Positions 53,473 through 63,063 of a stretch of DNA of 64,000 bases are shown here, one piece after another. Below the pieces are notes generated by a model that had not been told where the DNA came from, made no database searches, and was given only the letters and a program-made list of their open reading frames with translations. The position numbers and the translations under genes were made by a program. The stretch comes from an uncultured Clostridia bacterium (GTDB lineage: Bacteria; Bacillota; Clostridia; TANB77; CAG-508). The stretch spans positions 124,001-188,000 of the forward strand of contig CAKPKJ010000001.1 in NCBI GenBank assembly GCA_934167445.1. The letters run 5' to 3'. The stretch's first letter is position 1. Every line of letters starts with the position of its first letter.

Positions 53473-55056
53473 ATGAAAGCAAATTGGATAAAGTATGTAT
53501 TTGTTATATTTATAATAATTTTATTAATTTTTGCTGTGTATATAATAAAAAATGATGAGCAAGAGAAGAAACAAGAACAAGATTATACAGCAAGCACACA
53601 AGATACTAAAGTCAGAGAAATAAAACTAGGAATTGCAGAATTAGATACTATGAATCCTATTCTTAGTAATAATAAAAATGTTCAACAAATTTCTAAATTA
53701 ATATTCGAACCATTAGTAGATTTATCTTCAGATTATAAGGCAGAACCTTGTTTAGCTGTGGAATGGGCAAAACAAAGTGATAATTCATATCTTATAAAAT
53801 TAAGAGAAAATGTTAGATGGTCAGATGGGCAATCATTTACAGCAGAAGATGTTCAATTTACAATTGACAGACTAAAAGATAGCCAAACAATTTATTCTTC
53901 TAACGTCCAAGATGTTACAGGAGTAGATATTGTAGATGATTATACAGTAAAAATTAATTTAGATAGAGAAGTTCCATTTTTTGAATATAATTTAACTTTC
54001 CCAATCTTGTCTAAAGAATATTATCAAGGTGAAGATTTTTCTTCGACCGGTAAAAACTCTTCACCAGTAGGGACTGGAAAGTTTAAAATAACAGATGCTC
54101 AATCTTCATATTTAACATTAGAAAAGAACTCAAATTGGTGGAACAAAGAAAAAAGTGTAACATTAGAAAAAATTACTGTCAATCTGTATTCATCTGTTGG
54201 TGAATTATATAATAGCTTTAAAATAGGAAATTTAGATGAGGTTGCAACTGATAATGATAATGTACAAGAATATATAGGAAGTATGGGGTATACTCCAAAA
54301 GAAGTAAAAGGAAGAAATTACACATTTTTAGCATTAAATATATCTAATGAACTGTTAAGCAAAATTGAAGTAAGAAAAGCTCTTGCATATTCAATCGATA
54401 AAGAAAATATAACATCTAATATATTTAATAGTAAATATTATACAACTAATTTTCCGTTAGACTATGGAAATTGGTTATATCAGGAAGAAGCTAGTAGTGG
54501 ATACAATTTAGAACAAGCAAAACAAGTTTTGGTTGATGCGGGATGGACATATCGCAGTAGTAGTTGGCAAAAAACTGAAAATAGAAAAACACAAGTTATT
54601 GAATTAAATTTACTAGTAAGAGCAAGTGATTCAACTAAAGTAGCTACAGCACAAAATATAAAAGAACAATTAGCAAATCAAGGAATCAGAATCAATATTG
54701 TTCAAGCAGCAGATCAACAATATAATAATATGATAAATAGTAAAAGTTATGATATAGCATTATGTAGTATGACAATGTCACCTAGTCCTAATTTAGAATT
54801 ATTTTTTGGAGATAATAATTTATCCAATTATTCTAATGAAGAAGTAAGTAACATACTTGCAGAAACAAAAAATACAACTGATGAAAATGTATTAAAAGAA
54901 AAATACAAAAGATTAATAGAAATATACAAATCTGATGTTCCATATATAAGTTTATATAATAATAAATATACAATTGCATATAATTCTGAATTGGTTGGAG
55001 AGTTTACTCCTAACTGGTTTAACGCGTTTTATGGAATTGAAGAATGGTATAAATAA
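53473..55056 (+). CDS. ABC transporter family 5 (OppA/DppA-like) solute-binding protein, membrane-anchored
   Basis: A 527-aa extracellular binding protein of the peptide/nickel family. The N-terminal helix (about residues 8-26) has no lipobox cysteine, so it is held by a membrane helix rather than a lipid. LGIAELDTMNPILSN, SDGQSFTAEDVQFTIDRLKD and the RKALAYSIDKENI segment are typical. No permease or ATPase genes adjoin it, so its transporter partners must be elsewhere, or it may act as a receptor. The ligand cannot be predicted. Confidence 0.85.
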   Translation: MKANWIKYVFVIFIIILLIFAVYIIKNDEQEKKQEQDYTASTQDTKVREIKLGIAELDTMNPILSNNKNVQQISKLIFEPLVDLSSDYKAEPCLAVEWAKQSDNSYLIKLRENVRWSDGQSFTAEDVQFTIDRLKDSQTIYSSNVQDVTGVDIVDDYTVKINLDREVPFFEYNLTFPILSKEYYQGEDFSSTGKNSSPVGTGKFKITDAQSSYLTLEKNSNWWNKEKSVTLEKITVNLYSSVGELYNSFKIGNLDEVATDNDNVQEYIGSMGYTPKEVKGRNYTFLALNISNELLSKIEVRKALAYSIDKENITSNIFNSKYYTTNFPLDYGNWLYQEEASSGYNLEQAKQVLVDAGWTYRSSSWQKTENRKTQVIELNLLVRASDSTKVATAQNIKEQLANQGIRINIVQAADQQYNNMINSKSYDIALCSMTMSPSPNLELFFGDNNLSNYSNEEVSNILAETKNTTDENVLKEKYKRLIEIYKSDVPYISLYNNKYTIAYNSELVGEFTPNWFNAFYGIEEWYK

Positions 55057-55077
55057 TCAGAAAATTTACAAAAGGTA

Positions 55078-55105
55078 TTGACAAAACAAATATTTGTTAT
55101 ATAAT
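55078..55105 (+). promoter_or_regulatory. Promoter of recA with an internal palindrome
   Basis: TTGACA (55078-55083), a 16-bp spacer and TATAAT (55100-55105). The spacer holds a perfect 14-bp palindrome, AACAAATATTTGTT (55085-55098). It is a candidate operator, but its spacing does not match the GAAC-N4-GTTC box of Bacillus LexA. Confidence 0.65.
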
Positions 55106-55147
55106 GTGAATATCAAACAAAAGTTCAACAAAATTAAGGAGGAAATT

Positions 55148-56197
55148 ATGGAAGAAAATGCAGAAAAGAAAAAAGCATTGGAAGTTGCAATGAGTCAAAT
55201 AGAAAAACAATTTGGAAAAGGTTCAGTGATGAAACTTGGAGAATTCAAAGCAATGGAAATAGAAGCAATACCAACAGGAGCACTAAGCCTAGATATTGCA
55301 TTAGGTATAGGTGGAGTTCCAAGAGGTAGAATTATAGAAATATTTGGGCCAGAATCTTCTGGAAAAACAACTTTAGCATTACATGTTGTTGCTGAAGCAC
55401 AAAAGATGGGTGGAGAGGCTGCTTTTATAGATGCAGAACACGCATTAGACCCTGTTTATGCAAAAAAATTAGGAGTAGATATAGATAATTTAATAGTGTC
55501 ACAACCAGATACCGGTGAACAAGCACTAGAAATTACAGAAAGTTTAGTTAGAAGTGGAGCTTTAGATGTTATAGTAGTAGACTCTGTTGCAGCACTTGTT
55601 CCTAAAGCTGAAATAGATGGTGATATGGGAGATTCTCATATGGGATTACAAGCTAGATTAATGTCACAAGCACTAAGAAAATTAGCAGGAGCAATAAACA
55701 AATCTAAAACAGTAATAATATTTATAAATCAATTAAGAGAAAAAATAGGCGTAATGTTTGGAAACCCTGAAACAACTACAGGTGGTAGAGCATTAAAATT
55801 CTATGCATCAGTTAGAATGGATATAAGAAGAATAGAAAACATAAAACAAGATGGAGAAGTAAAAGGAAACAGAGTACGTGTAAAAGTAATAAAAAACAAA
55901 GTTGCACCACCATTTAGAGAAGCTGAATTTGACATCGTTTATGGACAAGGTATTTCTAAAGAAGGAAATATTTTAGATATGGCTGTTAATTTAGATATTG
56001 TAGAAAAAGCTGGTTCTTGGTTTAGCTATAATGGAGAAAGAATAGGCCAAGGTAGAGAAAATGTAAAAAGATATTTACATGAACATCCAGAAATGCTAGA
56101 AGATATAGAAAATAAAGTAAGAGATAATTTTGCAAAAGCCTTTGAACAAAGCCTTGGAGAAGATCTTCCAAGCAAAGAAGATGATGATGAAGAATAA
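55148..56197 (+). CDS. recA: Recombinase RecA
   Basis: Strand-exchange ATPase of homologous recombination and the SOS response. Walker A GPESSGKTT (about residues 67-75), VIVVDSVAALVPKAEIDG, the L2-loop region NPETTTGGRALKFYAS and an acidic C-terminus (KEDDDEE) are present. At 349 aa it has normal length. The start is the ATG at 55148 after AAGGAGG; the longer in-frame reading from 55094 lies within the promoter. Its regulator recX is 2 kb downstream. Confidence 0.97.
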   Translation: MEENAEKKKALEVAMSQIEKQFGKGSVMKLGEFKAMEIEAIPTGALSLDIALGIGGVPRGRIIEIFGPESSGKTTLALHVVAEAQKMGGEAAFIDAEHALDPVYAKKLGVDIDNLIVSQPDTGEQALEITESLVRSGALDVIVVDSVAALVPKAEIDGDMGDSHMGLQARLMSQALRKLAGAINKSKTVIIFINQLREKIGVMFGNPETTTGGRALKFYASVRMDIRRIENIKQDGEVKGNRVRVKVIKNKVAPPFREAEFDIVYGQGISKEGNILDMAVNLDIVEKAGSWFSYNGERIGQGRENVKRYLHEHPEMLEDIENKVRDNFAKAFEQSLGEDLPSKEDDDEE

Positions 56198-56250
56198 TAT
56201 CAAAAATACTATTATATTAACATTATTAAAATAAACATATAATAAAATAA

Positions 56251-56293
56251 AAAAATACACTTTATATTTTAATATATAGAGTGTATTTTTTAT
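56251..56293 (+). terminator. Terminator after recA, possibly bidirectional
   Basis: AATACACT and AGTGTATT with the inner TATAT/ATATA form a long AT-rich stem flanked by A on the left and T on the right, so it can act on both strands between recA and the convergent DUF2798 gene. Confidence 0.7.
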
Positions 56294-56799
56294 TAAACTA
56301 ATTCATTGTTATTAGCTGATTCTTTAACTAAAGCTTTCTTATCAGAATAGTTTTGAACGGCTTTTAGTAAAGTTCTTGATGCAGGACCTGCAATTAGTAA
56401 ATTAAAGAAAAATGCAGCTAAAAAATTTCTAGGCCATCTTGTGAAAAATTCACTTATAATAGTGTTAAAATTATCTCCACCTAAGAAACCACCAATAATT
56501 GTCATAATAAAAGACATCATTGTTACTATAAATGCAGCGTTGAATAATATCATTGCATTTTTGCTTTCATTTTCAGAAACTACTTTTTTGAAAAATAATT
56601 TTTTGAAATTTCCAACAACAAGATTTTCTAAAAGAAAAACGATAATAAAAGTAACTGGAAAAGCTATAATAGCAGTTTGTAAACTATGCATAGTTAGTCC
56701 TCCTGCGTGTATTGATATGTTTAAAAGTCCCATAAAAAACGCCATAATTGCACACATAGAAATACCAAAAATTATTCCTTCTTTTTTATTTCTAGGCAT
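56293..56799 (-). CDS. DUF2798 membrane protein
   Basis: A 168-aa protein with four predicted helices arranged as two similar halves (MCAIMAFFMGLLNI and MSFIMTIIGGFLGG segments, each followed by a FP/RWPRNF region), as in DUF2798 proteins. The function is unknown. On the minus strand AAAGGAGG lies 8 nt before the chosen ATG at 56799; an in-frame ATG 21 nt earlier is not used because it precedes that site. It is a single gene converging on recA. Confidence 0.8.
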   Translation of the reverse strand: MPRNKKEGIIFGISMCAIMAFFMGLLNISIHAGGLTMHSLQTAIIAFPVTFIIVFLLENLVVGNFKKLFFKKVVSENESKNAMILFNAAFIVTMMSFIMTIIGGFLGGDNFNTIISEFFTRWPRNFLAAFFFNLLIAGPASRTLLKAVQNYSDKKALVKESANNNELV

Positions 56800-56975
56800 A
56801 TATCTTTCCTCCTTTCGCATTTATATTTTTTGAGCAATATTAATTATAGCAAAAATAAAAAAATGATGTAATACTTTTTTGAAAAAAATTAAATTTTTTT
56901 GCATATATAGATTTAAAACAATAAGTATGTTATAATATTTAACATAAAAAAGAACCAAAGGAGTCACTTGAATAT

Positions 56976-57874
56976 ATGGAAAGTAAAAAAGAAGTAATAG
57001 ATAGATTAATTAAAGGAAAAGAATACTTAAAATGTAATAGGTTATATAATAAAAGTATAACAGAAATAAAAAAATATTAAATATGCCTCAATGGAATAAC
57101 CCTAAATTTGCAGGCTTACTAACATCAAATATATTGAAAAGTAATGCAGACGAAGTAGAAAAAATACTAAATATGGAACAATGGAAAGACCCTAAATTTG
57201 CAAGCTTACTAACATCAAATATATGGAATAGTAATGCAGGCGAAGTAGAAAAAATACTAAATATGCCTCAATGGAATAACCCTAAATATGCAAGCTTGCT
57301 AACATCAACTATATGGAACAGTGATGCAGGTGAAGTAGAAAAAATACTAAATATGGAACAATGGAAAGACCCTAAATTTGCAGGTTTATTAACGCCAGGC
57401 ATTTGGAACAGTAATGCAGGCAAAGTAGAAAAAATACTAAATATGGAACAATGGAAAGACCCTAAATTTGCAGGCTTATTAACTTCAGGTATATGGAAAA
57501 GTAATGCAGGCGAAGTAGAAAAAATACTAAATATGCCGCAATGGGAAAATTCCAAATATGTACACCTGTTACGACCAAGTATATTTGCAGTAACTAGCAA
57601 GAATATAGAATCTAATATAGAAATATTTAAAAAATATGGAATAGATGCATATATTACAAATAACTCATTAAGAAGAAATCCACAAAAACAAAAAATTTTA
57701 CTAGAGTATCTTGTGAAAAATAATATTCCATTATTAGAAGATGATAAGGGAGGCCATTTTAAGCTTAATAAAATCATTAATGCATCAAATGCAGTGTTAA
57801 GAAACAGATATCATATAGATTTAATTAAATTAGAAAAAGAAAGAGAAGAAGATGAACCAGATTTAGGAGAATAG
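56976..57874 (+). CDS. 30-residue-repeat protein, interrupted at an A7 slippery heptamer
   Basis: Unrecognised family. The first frame (ATG at 56976, AAAGGAG at 56957-56963) gives 35 residues ending ITEIKKY, then stops. Slipping back one base on A AAA AAA (57068-57074) instead gives ITEIKKILNMPQW and continues through the repeats to 57874; the join matches the repeat consensus AGEVEKILNMPQW. Five 30-residue repeats alternate between MPQWNNPKFAGLLTS and MEQWKDPKFAGLLTS forms, then a degenerate sixth, then a helical C-terminal region of about 90 residues with no known match. No signal or membrane helix. -1 ribosomal frameshifting, transcript slippage, phase variation or an A-count error could explain the break. 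Confidence 0.65.
57083..57532 (+). repeat. Five tandem 90-bp coding repeats
   Basis: Five in-frame 90-bp units begin at 57083, 57173, 57263, 57353 and 57443, mostly differing at the MPQWNN/MEQWKD start. High DNA identity points to recent expansion or ongoing recombination between units. Confidence 0.85.
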
Positions 57875-57904
57875 TTGATATGATTTTTATGGAGATTTAA
57901 TAAA

Positions 57905-58192
57905 ATGAAAGGAATAAAAAATATGGATAGTATAGAAGAAATAAAAAAGAAATATGCAAAATCAGTAATTAAAAATTTAAATAGAGAAAATTTTTATAAA
58001 ATTATTAATTTTTTAGAAAGTAATAATTGTGACTTTATTGAAGACATAGTAAGCGATTATTTAGATTTGTTTAATATAGAGTATGTTGAATTTGTAAAAA
58101 GATACAACAAGCTAAATGAAAAATATAGTAATAATTTTTTACAAAAGGCAAGTGAGGATATGAATTTATTAGAAGAATTTTACAACGATTAA
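57905..58192 (+). CDS. Small hypothetical helical protein
   Basis: 95 aa (or 89 from the ATG at 57923, which has AAAGGA upstream), rich in Asn, Glu and Lys, predicted all-helical, with no membrane segment. Not recognised. It lies 30 bp after the repeat protein and 28 bp before recX, in the same direction. The repeat protein, this gene, recX and scpA may form one transcript. Confidence 0.6.
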   Translation: MKGIKNMDSIEEIKKKYAKSVIKNLNRENFYKIINFLESNNCDFIEDIVSDYLDLFNIEYVEFVKRYNKLNEKYSNNFLQKASEDMNLLEEFYND

Positions 58193-58220
58193 GAAAACAA
58201 TTAAATGAAAGAAGGTATAT

Positions 58221-58664
58221 ATGTATACAATAGAAGAATTTGACAAAGAAAAAACTAGAGTGCTTAGATATATTTTATATAAAAAAAGAAGCGAATACGA
58301 AGTGAGAAAGAAATTTGACAAAGTAATAGAACCAGAATTATTAGAAGACATAATTGAGTATTTGAAGGAAGCTAAATATATAAATGATAAAGAATACATA
58401 GAAAGGGCTATTAATAATTTTATTATATTAAAGAACTTGTCTCAAAGAGAAATACAGTATAAGCTAATTGCCAAAGGATTAAAGAAAACCGATATAGAAG
58501 ATTATATGTATGAAAATAAAGAAATGCTAGAAGAATATGAAATAAAATCAGCAGAGAATATTATTTACAAAAAATCCGCTTCTATGGAAGACAATGAAAT
58601 AAGACAATTTTTATTAAAAAAGGGATATAAAACTGAAAATATAAATAAAGCATTTGATAATTAA
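58221..58664 (+). CDS. recX: RecA regulator RecX
   Basis: A 147-aa protein made of three-helix repeats. RSEYEVRKKF, EYLKEAKYINDKEYIERAI and LSQREIQYKLIAKGL follow the RecX pattern. RecX binds in the groove of RecA filaments and restrains them. recA lies 2 kb upstream in the same direction but is separated by its terminator and a minus-strand gene. The start has GAAAGAAGG upstream. scpA follows after 17 bp. Confidence 0.85.
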   Translation: MYTIEEFDKEKTRVLRYILYKKRSEYEVRKKFDKVIEPELLEDIIEYLKEAKYINDKEYIERAINNFIILKNLSQREIQYKLIAKGLKKTDIEDYMYENKEMLEEYEIKSAENIIYKKSASMEDNEIRQFLLKKGYKTENINKAFDN

Positions 58665-58681
58665 TAAAAGGAGAAAAAATA

Positions 58682-59434
58682 ATGGCAATACTAACATTGG
58701 AAACAAAAAAATATGCAATAAAAATAGACAATTTTGAAGGACCACTTGATTTACTATGTCATCTGATAGATAAAAACAAAATGAATATATACGACATAAA
58801 TTTAAGCGAAATAACAGACCAATACATAAATTATCTAAAAGAGCAAGAAAAACTCAACTTAGAAATAGCAAGCGAATTCATAATTATGGCATCAACACTG
58901 TTATACTTAAAATCTAAGAATCTTTTGCCAAAACAGGAAGAAGAGGAAGAGGAAATAACAGAAGAAGAATTGATTAGAAGAATTATAGAATACAAAAAAT
59001 TCAAAGAGATTAGCAAGGTTCTAAAAGAACAATACAAGAACAACTCCAATAGATATTTTAAATTACAAGAAGAGATAAAATTGCCTAAGCAAAAAATAGA
59101 AAAAAATTATGAAAGTATGCTAATACCAGAAATGTATAAAAAAGTAGTAGAACGTAATGAAGAAAAGGTAAATCAAAATGCTAAAAATATAGAGAAAATA
59201 GCTATTACAGACAATTATACAGTCGCAAGTAAAGTAAAAGAAATATTTAAGGCATTAATAAAGAATAAAAAATTTACATTTAATAAAATGTTTTCGTTAA
59301 AAAAACATAATAAACAGGAAGTTGTAACAGCCTTTTCTGGATTATTAGAACTTTCAAGGAGAAGCAAAGTACTAACAAAGCAAGAAGAATTATTTGGAGA
59401 TATAGAAGTAGAAAAAGTAATAAAAAAGCCCTAA
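58682..59434 (+). CDS. scpA: Segregation and condensation protein A
   Basis: Kleisin subunit of the SMC condensin complex; 250 aa. The N-terminal FEGPLDLLCHLIDKNKMNIYDI motif and the ASTLLYLKSKNLLP helix bind the SMC neck, and the C-terminal winged helix contacts the SMC head. The usual partner scpB does not follow; a minus-strand gene converges 6 bp away, so scpB is elsewhere. AAAGGAG precedes the ATG. Confidence 0.93.
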   Translation: MAILTLETKKYAIKIDNFEGPLDLLCHLIDKNKMNIYDINLSEITDQYINYLKEQEKLNLEIASEFIIMASTLLYLKSKNLLPKQEEEEEEITEEELIRRIIEYKKFKEISKVLKEQYKNNSNRYFKLQEEIKLPKQKIEKNYESMLIPEMYKKVVERNEEKVNQNAKNIEKIAITDNYTVASKVKEIFKALIKNKKFTFNKMFSLKKHNKQEVVTAFSGLLELSRRSKVLTKQEELFGDIEVEKVIKKP

Positions 59435-59456
59435 AATAAATTATGCTTTAGGGCTT
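59426..59456 (-). terminator. Terminator overlapping the ends of scpA and rqcH
   Basis: AAGCCCTAAA (59426-59435) and TTTAGGGCTT (59447-59456) form a 10-bp stem that includes both stop codon regions. On the minus strand it is followed by six T, so it chiefly serves rqcH. Confidence 0.8.
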
Positions 59457-61138
59457 ACATATAAAGTTTTATAATTAGTATAAATTACCATTCCAGGTTT
59501 TGCACCTTTTGGCTTTTTTACGAATTTAACTTCGCAAGTATCAACTGGAACATTAGAAGAAAAACGACCTTTACTATAATATGCAGTAATTTCAGCACAT
59601 TTTAAAATAATAGATTCATCTGGAATTTTTCCATCTAATATTAAAACAGAATGACTTCCATGAATATCCTTTGTATGAAACCATAAATCTGTTTTATGCG
59701 CATATTTTAATGTTAAATAATCATTTTCTTTATTGTTTCGACCAACTAAAAGTGTAAAATTCTCTATTTTATATTTAATAGGGTTAAAACTAATATTCTT
59801 ATTTTTAGTTAATTTTTTCTTCGCTATTTTTGGCTTTTTGCTATTTTTTAATTTCTTAGTATTTTCTTGGAAAATTTCATTTTCAGAAATTTCTTCTAAA
59901 ATAATTGCAATTTCGTCAACAGAATTTGCACTTTCTAGTTCATATATAACACTTTCAATATAATCCAATTCTTTTAATGTGTCATTTTTTTGTATTGTAA
60001 CAATTTTTAAAGCATTTTTTAACTTATGATATTTTTTGAAAAATCTTTTTGCGTTTACACTTGGAGAATATTTGATATCTAACGGAATGCTAATTAAATT
60101 GTTGCTATTATAATAATTTTCTAAAGAAATTTCAGAAACATTTTTGTTAGGAATTTTATATAAATTTGAAGTTATTAACTCTCCATATAATTTATATTTT
60201 TCCATATCATCACATTCTTTTAATTTATTATTGATATTTGCCAATCTTTTTTTATACTTTTTTAATGTAGAGAGTATTAGCTTCAAAACATTATTTCTGC
60301 TATTTTTTAGATTTTCACTAATTTCTTTTTCATAGTAAAAATCATCAATAAAAAAGTTTAAATCAAAATTATTTGCAGTAAATGAAGTAGGAGTTAAATA
60401 GTAATCATTATTGGATTTTTCAAAAGACAATTCAAAAGAATCTGTTTTTGATATCACATTTTTTAAATGTGTAAAAATGTCTTCTAATCTAGTAATTTTT
60501 AAATCATTTACAAGATGTACGATATATTTTTTGCTTATTCCGTTAAATGCAGAAGATATTTCATTAGCAAATTCAGATGGCTTAGAAGTTCCAATAATGC
60601 TTGCAAATTCAGAATAATTTGATAAATCCAGAAAATTATTTTTAGTTATTTTAGGATATGTATATTTAATATGTGGAACAGCAATATGTGTTGCATTTTC
60701 ATTGTTTATATGTCGTAAACTATCAATAATAATACCTTCATCATCAAGCAAAACAATATTACAATGTTTTCCCATTAATTCAACAATTAGCTTAGAGCTA
60801 ATAATATCATCAACATCATCAAAGCCTTCTAATTCAATAGTGACAATTCTTTCTAAAGAATTTGTTATAATATTTTTAATTCGTAAACCGACAATGTGTT
60901 TACGAAGGACCATACAAAAATTAGGAGCAACTTTAGGGTTAGCTTTTTGATGTGTTGTTAAATGGATCCTGTAATTTGTTGGATTTGTACAAATATTCAA
61001 ACAATAATTAGTTCCATTTAAATACAATCCAATAACTACAGTATCAGCAGCTGGTTGAAAAATTTTATCAATACGAGCACCCTTTAATAGTTGTAATTCA
61101 GAAGCAATTGCTTTTGTTACAATTCCGTCAAATGCCAT
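59441..61138 (-). CDS. rqcH: Rqc2 homologue RqcH (NFACT family, formerly FbpA)
   Basis: Ribosome-associated quality control factor that binds split 50S subunits with stalled peptidyl-tRNA and adds alanine tails. The NFACT-N domain begins MAFDGIVTKAIASEL and has GARIDKIFQP; a coiled-coil middle with Lys-rich segments follows. The C-terminal NFACT-R domain has HTKDIHGSHSVLI, YYSKGRFSSNVPVD and PKGAKPGMV. At 565 aa it has normal length. On the minus strand AGAGGT precedes the ATG. Its presence matters if CGG codons really cause stalls in this organism. Confidence 0.92.
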   Translation of the reverse strand: MAFDGIVTKAIASELQLLKGARIDKIFQPAADTVVIGLYLNGTNYCLNICTNPTNYRIHLTTHQKANPKVAPNFCMVLRKHIVGLRIKNIITNSLERIVTIELEGFDDVDDIISSKLIVELMGKHCNIVLLDDEGIIIDSLRHINNENATHIAVPHIKYTYPKITKNNFLDLSNYSEFASIIGTSKPSEFANEISSAFNGISKKYIVHLVNDLKITRLEDIFTHLKNVISKTDSFELSFEKSNNDYYLTPTSFTANNFDLNFFIDDFYYEKEISENLKNSRNNVLKLILSTLKKYKKRLANINNKLKECDDMEKYKLYGELITSNLYKIPNKNVSEISLENYYNSNNLISIPLDIKYSPSVNAKRFFKKYHKLKNALKIVTIQKNDTLKELDYIESVIYELESANSVDEIAIILEEISENEIFQENTKKLKNSKKPKIAKKKLTKNKNISFNPIKYKIENFTLLVGRNNKENDYLTLKYAHKTDLWFHTKDIHGSHSVLILDGKIPDESIILKCAEITAYYSKGRFSSNVPVDTCEVKFVKKPKGAKPGMVIYTNYKTLYVSPKA

Positions 61139-61243
61139 AAAAAATACCTCTTTTCTAATTAAAGTTGTTATATGTTATTTTGTTGTAATCGCTAGTTAAT
61201 AACATATTGTTACTATAATATCATAAAAATGAACAAAAAGCTA

Positions 61244-61272
61244 TTGATTAAAAAAAATCTAAAGTGTATAAT
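61244..61272 (+). promoter_or_regulatory. Promoter of the DnaB-like ATPase gene
   Basis: TTGATT (61244-61249), a 17-bp spacer and TATAAT (61267-61272). Confidence 0.6.
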
Positions 61273-61305
61273 GTGAATGAATTCAAATAAAGGGAGAAAA
61301 AATAT

Positions 61306-63048
61306 ATGGAAGAAAGCAAAATTAAAAAGATATATGAAATTCTAAATAATATACCTGTAACAGAAAAGAATAAAGACATTATTGAAGAAATAAGAGAAGA
61401 ATTACTAAATAAAGATTATATGAGAGCATACACAAAAATAGAAGAATTAAGCAACCTAAAAGAAGATTTCGAAGAAGAATTCGAAATTGAAGAGGAAGAA
61501 AAAAGCAAGCAACAAGGAATATATCCAAAAGAATTGAGTAATATTCCCTTAGAAAGAGCTTATATGGGAATGCTATTAAATGACCCAAAACAAATAGTAA
61601 AATATTATTTTAAATTTGAGGAATGCTATTTTGAAGATCCAGCAGTTTTAAATGCATATAAGAGTGTATTGTTTACAGAAGGTGGGGCATATAGCTCAGA
61701 AGAAGCTAAAGCCAACTTTAACTTTGCTAGAGACAATGAAGAAAGCTACAAATTTAAAATGCAATTAAAAGAAGAAATGGCAAATAAAAATTACAATATG
61801 GAGAAAATTTATATTAGTTTGAAAAAACTATTTGTATTAAGAAAAAGTTATTTAGCAATTCCAATAAAAAGTATTCAAGACAAAGTTGTTGAAATAACAC
61901 AATATATTTTGTATGATAAAATGTCGGTGGAAGAAGTAAAAAGTGCGATTCAACAAGTAAATGATACAGAAAAATTCAAGAGATCTATACTAACATCAGA
62001 TTTAACAAGCTTTTTGGAAATGGGAGACAATAATTTGCGAAATGGATTACATTTACCTTTTCCTATTATGTCAAAAGTTTTTAAAGGAATAAGAAAAGGT
62101 GAAACAATGGCAATAGCAATGCCATCAAACTCTGGTAAAAGTAGGATAACAATTGATATTGCAGCACATATTGCTTTAGTACATAAAAAGAAGGTTCTTA
62201 TTATTTCTAATGAAATGTCAGAAGAAAAAATGAGATTATGTTTAATAACAACAATAATAAATAATAAAGCAATTCAAGAAATGCACGGCCAAAAGGGATT
62301 AAAGATATCAGAAGGAGAATTGTTAGAATTTAAATTTAGACCAGATGACCCTAACACAACAGAAGTAGATGAAGATGGATATATTGTAAAACATAAAGAT
62401 GAAAAGCAAGGAGATTTTGTAAGAAGGTTACTAAAAGAATCTACTGATTTTAAAAGGACAATTGCTGTAACAGATTGGGCTAATAAAGAAATTGGAAATT
62501 CAATTTATTTTATAAATATAACAGATCACACAAATGATGAGTTAAAAAAGGTTATTATGAATTATTATTATAAAGAGCAAATTGAATATGTATTTTATGA
62601 TACATTAAAAACAGATATAGCCAATATCGGAAATGGGGAAGAGGTAAAGAAAACAGCTACAATATTATCAAATTTAGCACAAAATTTTGATATGTATATT
62701 TGTTCAACTCTTCAATTAGCAGAAAGTAATACATTACCGGTAAATTTAAATGTAAATGATTTATCAGCAAGTAGAACTGTAAAAGAGGTCTTAGATACAT
62801 TAAGCTTAATGAAACAAATAAATCGAGATACATTACAAAACTATGAATATTCGTTAGAAGAAGTTGATACAAAATTTTATGATTTGAAAAAGGAAAAAGA
62901 CCCAGATGTTAGATATTATGCTTGTGTAATTGATAAAAACAGGGCAGGTGCAAAACCTACATTAGTATTTAAAATAAACTTAGCATATAATATTTGGGAA
63001 GAACTTGGATATTTAAGAATGAAACAAGGAAAAGAAGAAAACAACTAG
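61306..63048 (+). CDS. DnaB-like RecA-fold ATPase, not the standard replicative helicase
   Basis: A 580-aa protein. The N-terminal 230 residues are helical and charged, with no clear DnaB-N signature. From about residue 245 there is a RecA-type core: AMPSNSGKSRITIDIA (Walker A, GKS), LIISNEMSEEKMR (as in the DnaB H1a/H2 region), YVFYDTLKTDIAN (Walker B region) and ICSTLQLAES. The C-terminal VIDKNRAGAKP-LVFKI resembles the end of DnaB. It could be a DnaB paralogue with a special role or a remnant of a mobile element; flanking genes do not decide. Confidence 0.7.
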   Translation: MEESKIKKIYEILNNIPVTEKNKDIIEEIREELLNKDYMRAYTKIEELSNLKEDFEEEFEIEEEEKSKQQGIYPKELSNIPLERAYMGMLLNDPKQIVKYYFKFEECYFEDPAVLNAYKSVLFTEGGAYSSEEAKANFNFARDNEESYKFKMQLKEEMANKNYNMEKIYISLKKLFVLRKSYLAIPIKSIQDKVVEITQYILYDKMSVEEVKSAIQQVNDTEKFKRSILTSDLTSFLEMGDNNLRNGLHLPFPIMSKVFKGIRKGETMAIAMPSNSGKSRITIDIAAHIALVHKKKVLIISNEMSEEKMRLCLITTIINNKAIQEMHGQKGLKISEGELLEFKFRPDDPNTTEVDEDGYIVKHKDEKQGDFVRRLLKESTDFKRTIAVTDWANKEIGNSIYFINITDHTNDELKKVIMNYYYKEQIEYVFYDTLKTDIANIGNGEEVKKTATILSNLAQNFDMYICSTLQLAESNTLPVNLNVNDLSASRTVKEVLDTLSLMKQINRDTLQNYEYSLEEVDTKFYDLKKEKDPDVRYYACVIDKNRAGAKPTLVFKINLAYNIWEELGYLRMKQGKEENN

Positions 63049-63063
63049 AAATATCACAAAAAT

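Noticed and set aside
55085..55098. Standard Bacillus-type LexA box at recA
   Set aside because: The half-sites AAC and GTT are eight bases apart, not the four of GAAC-N4-GTTC.
57083..57532. Intergenic satellite or CRISPR-like repeat
   Set aside because: The 90-bp units are in frame, keep protein consensus and have no spacers.
61306..63048. Annotating this gene as the replicative helicase dnaB
   Set aside because: The N-terminal half does not look like DnaB-N, and the chain is about 130 residues longer than usual. Only the RecA-type core is shared.
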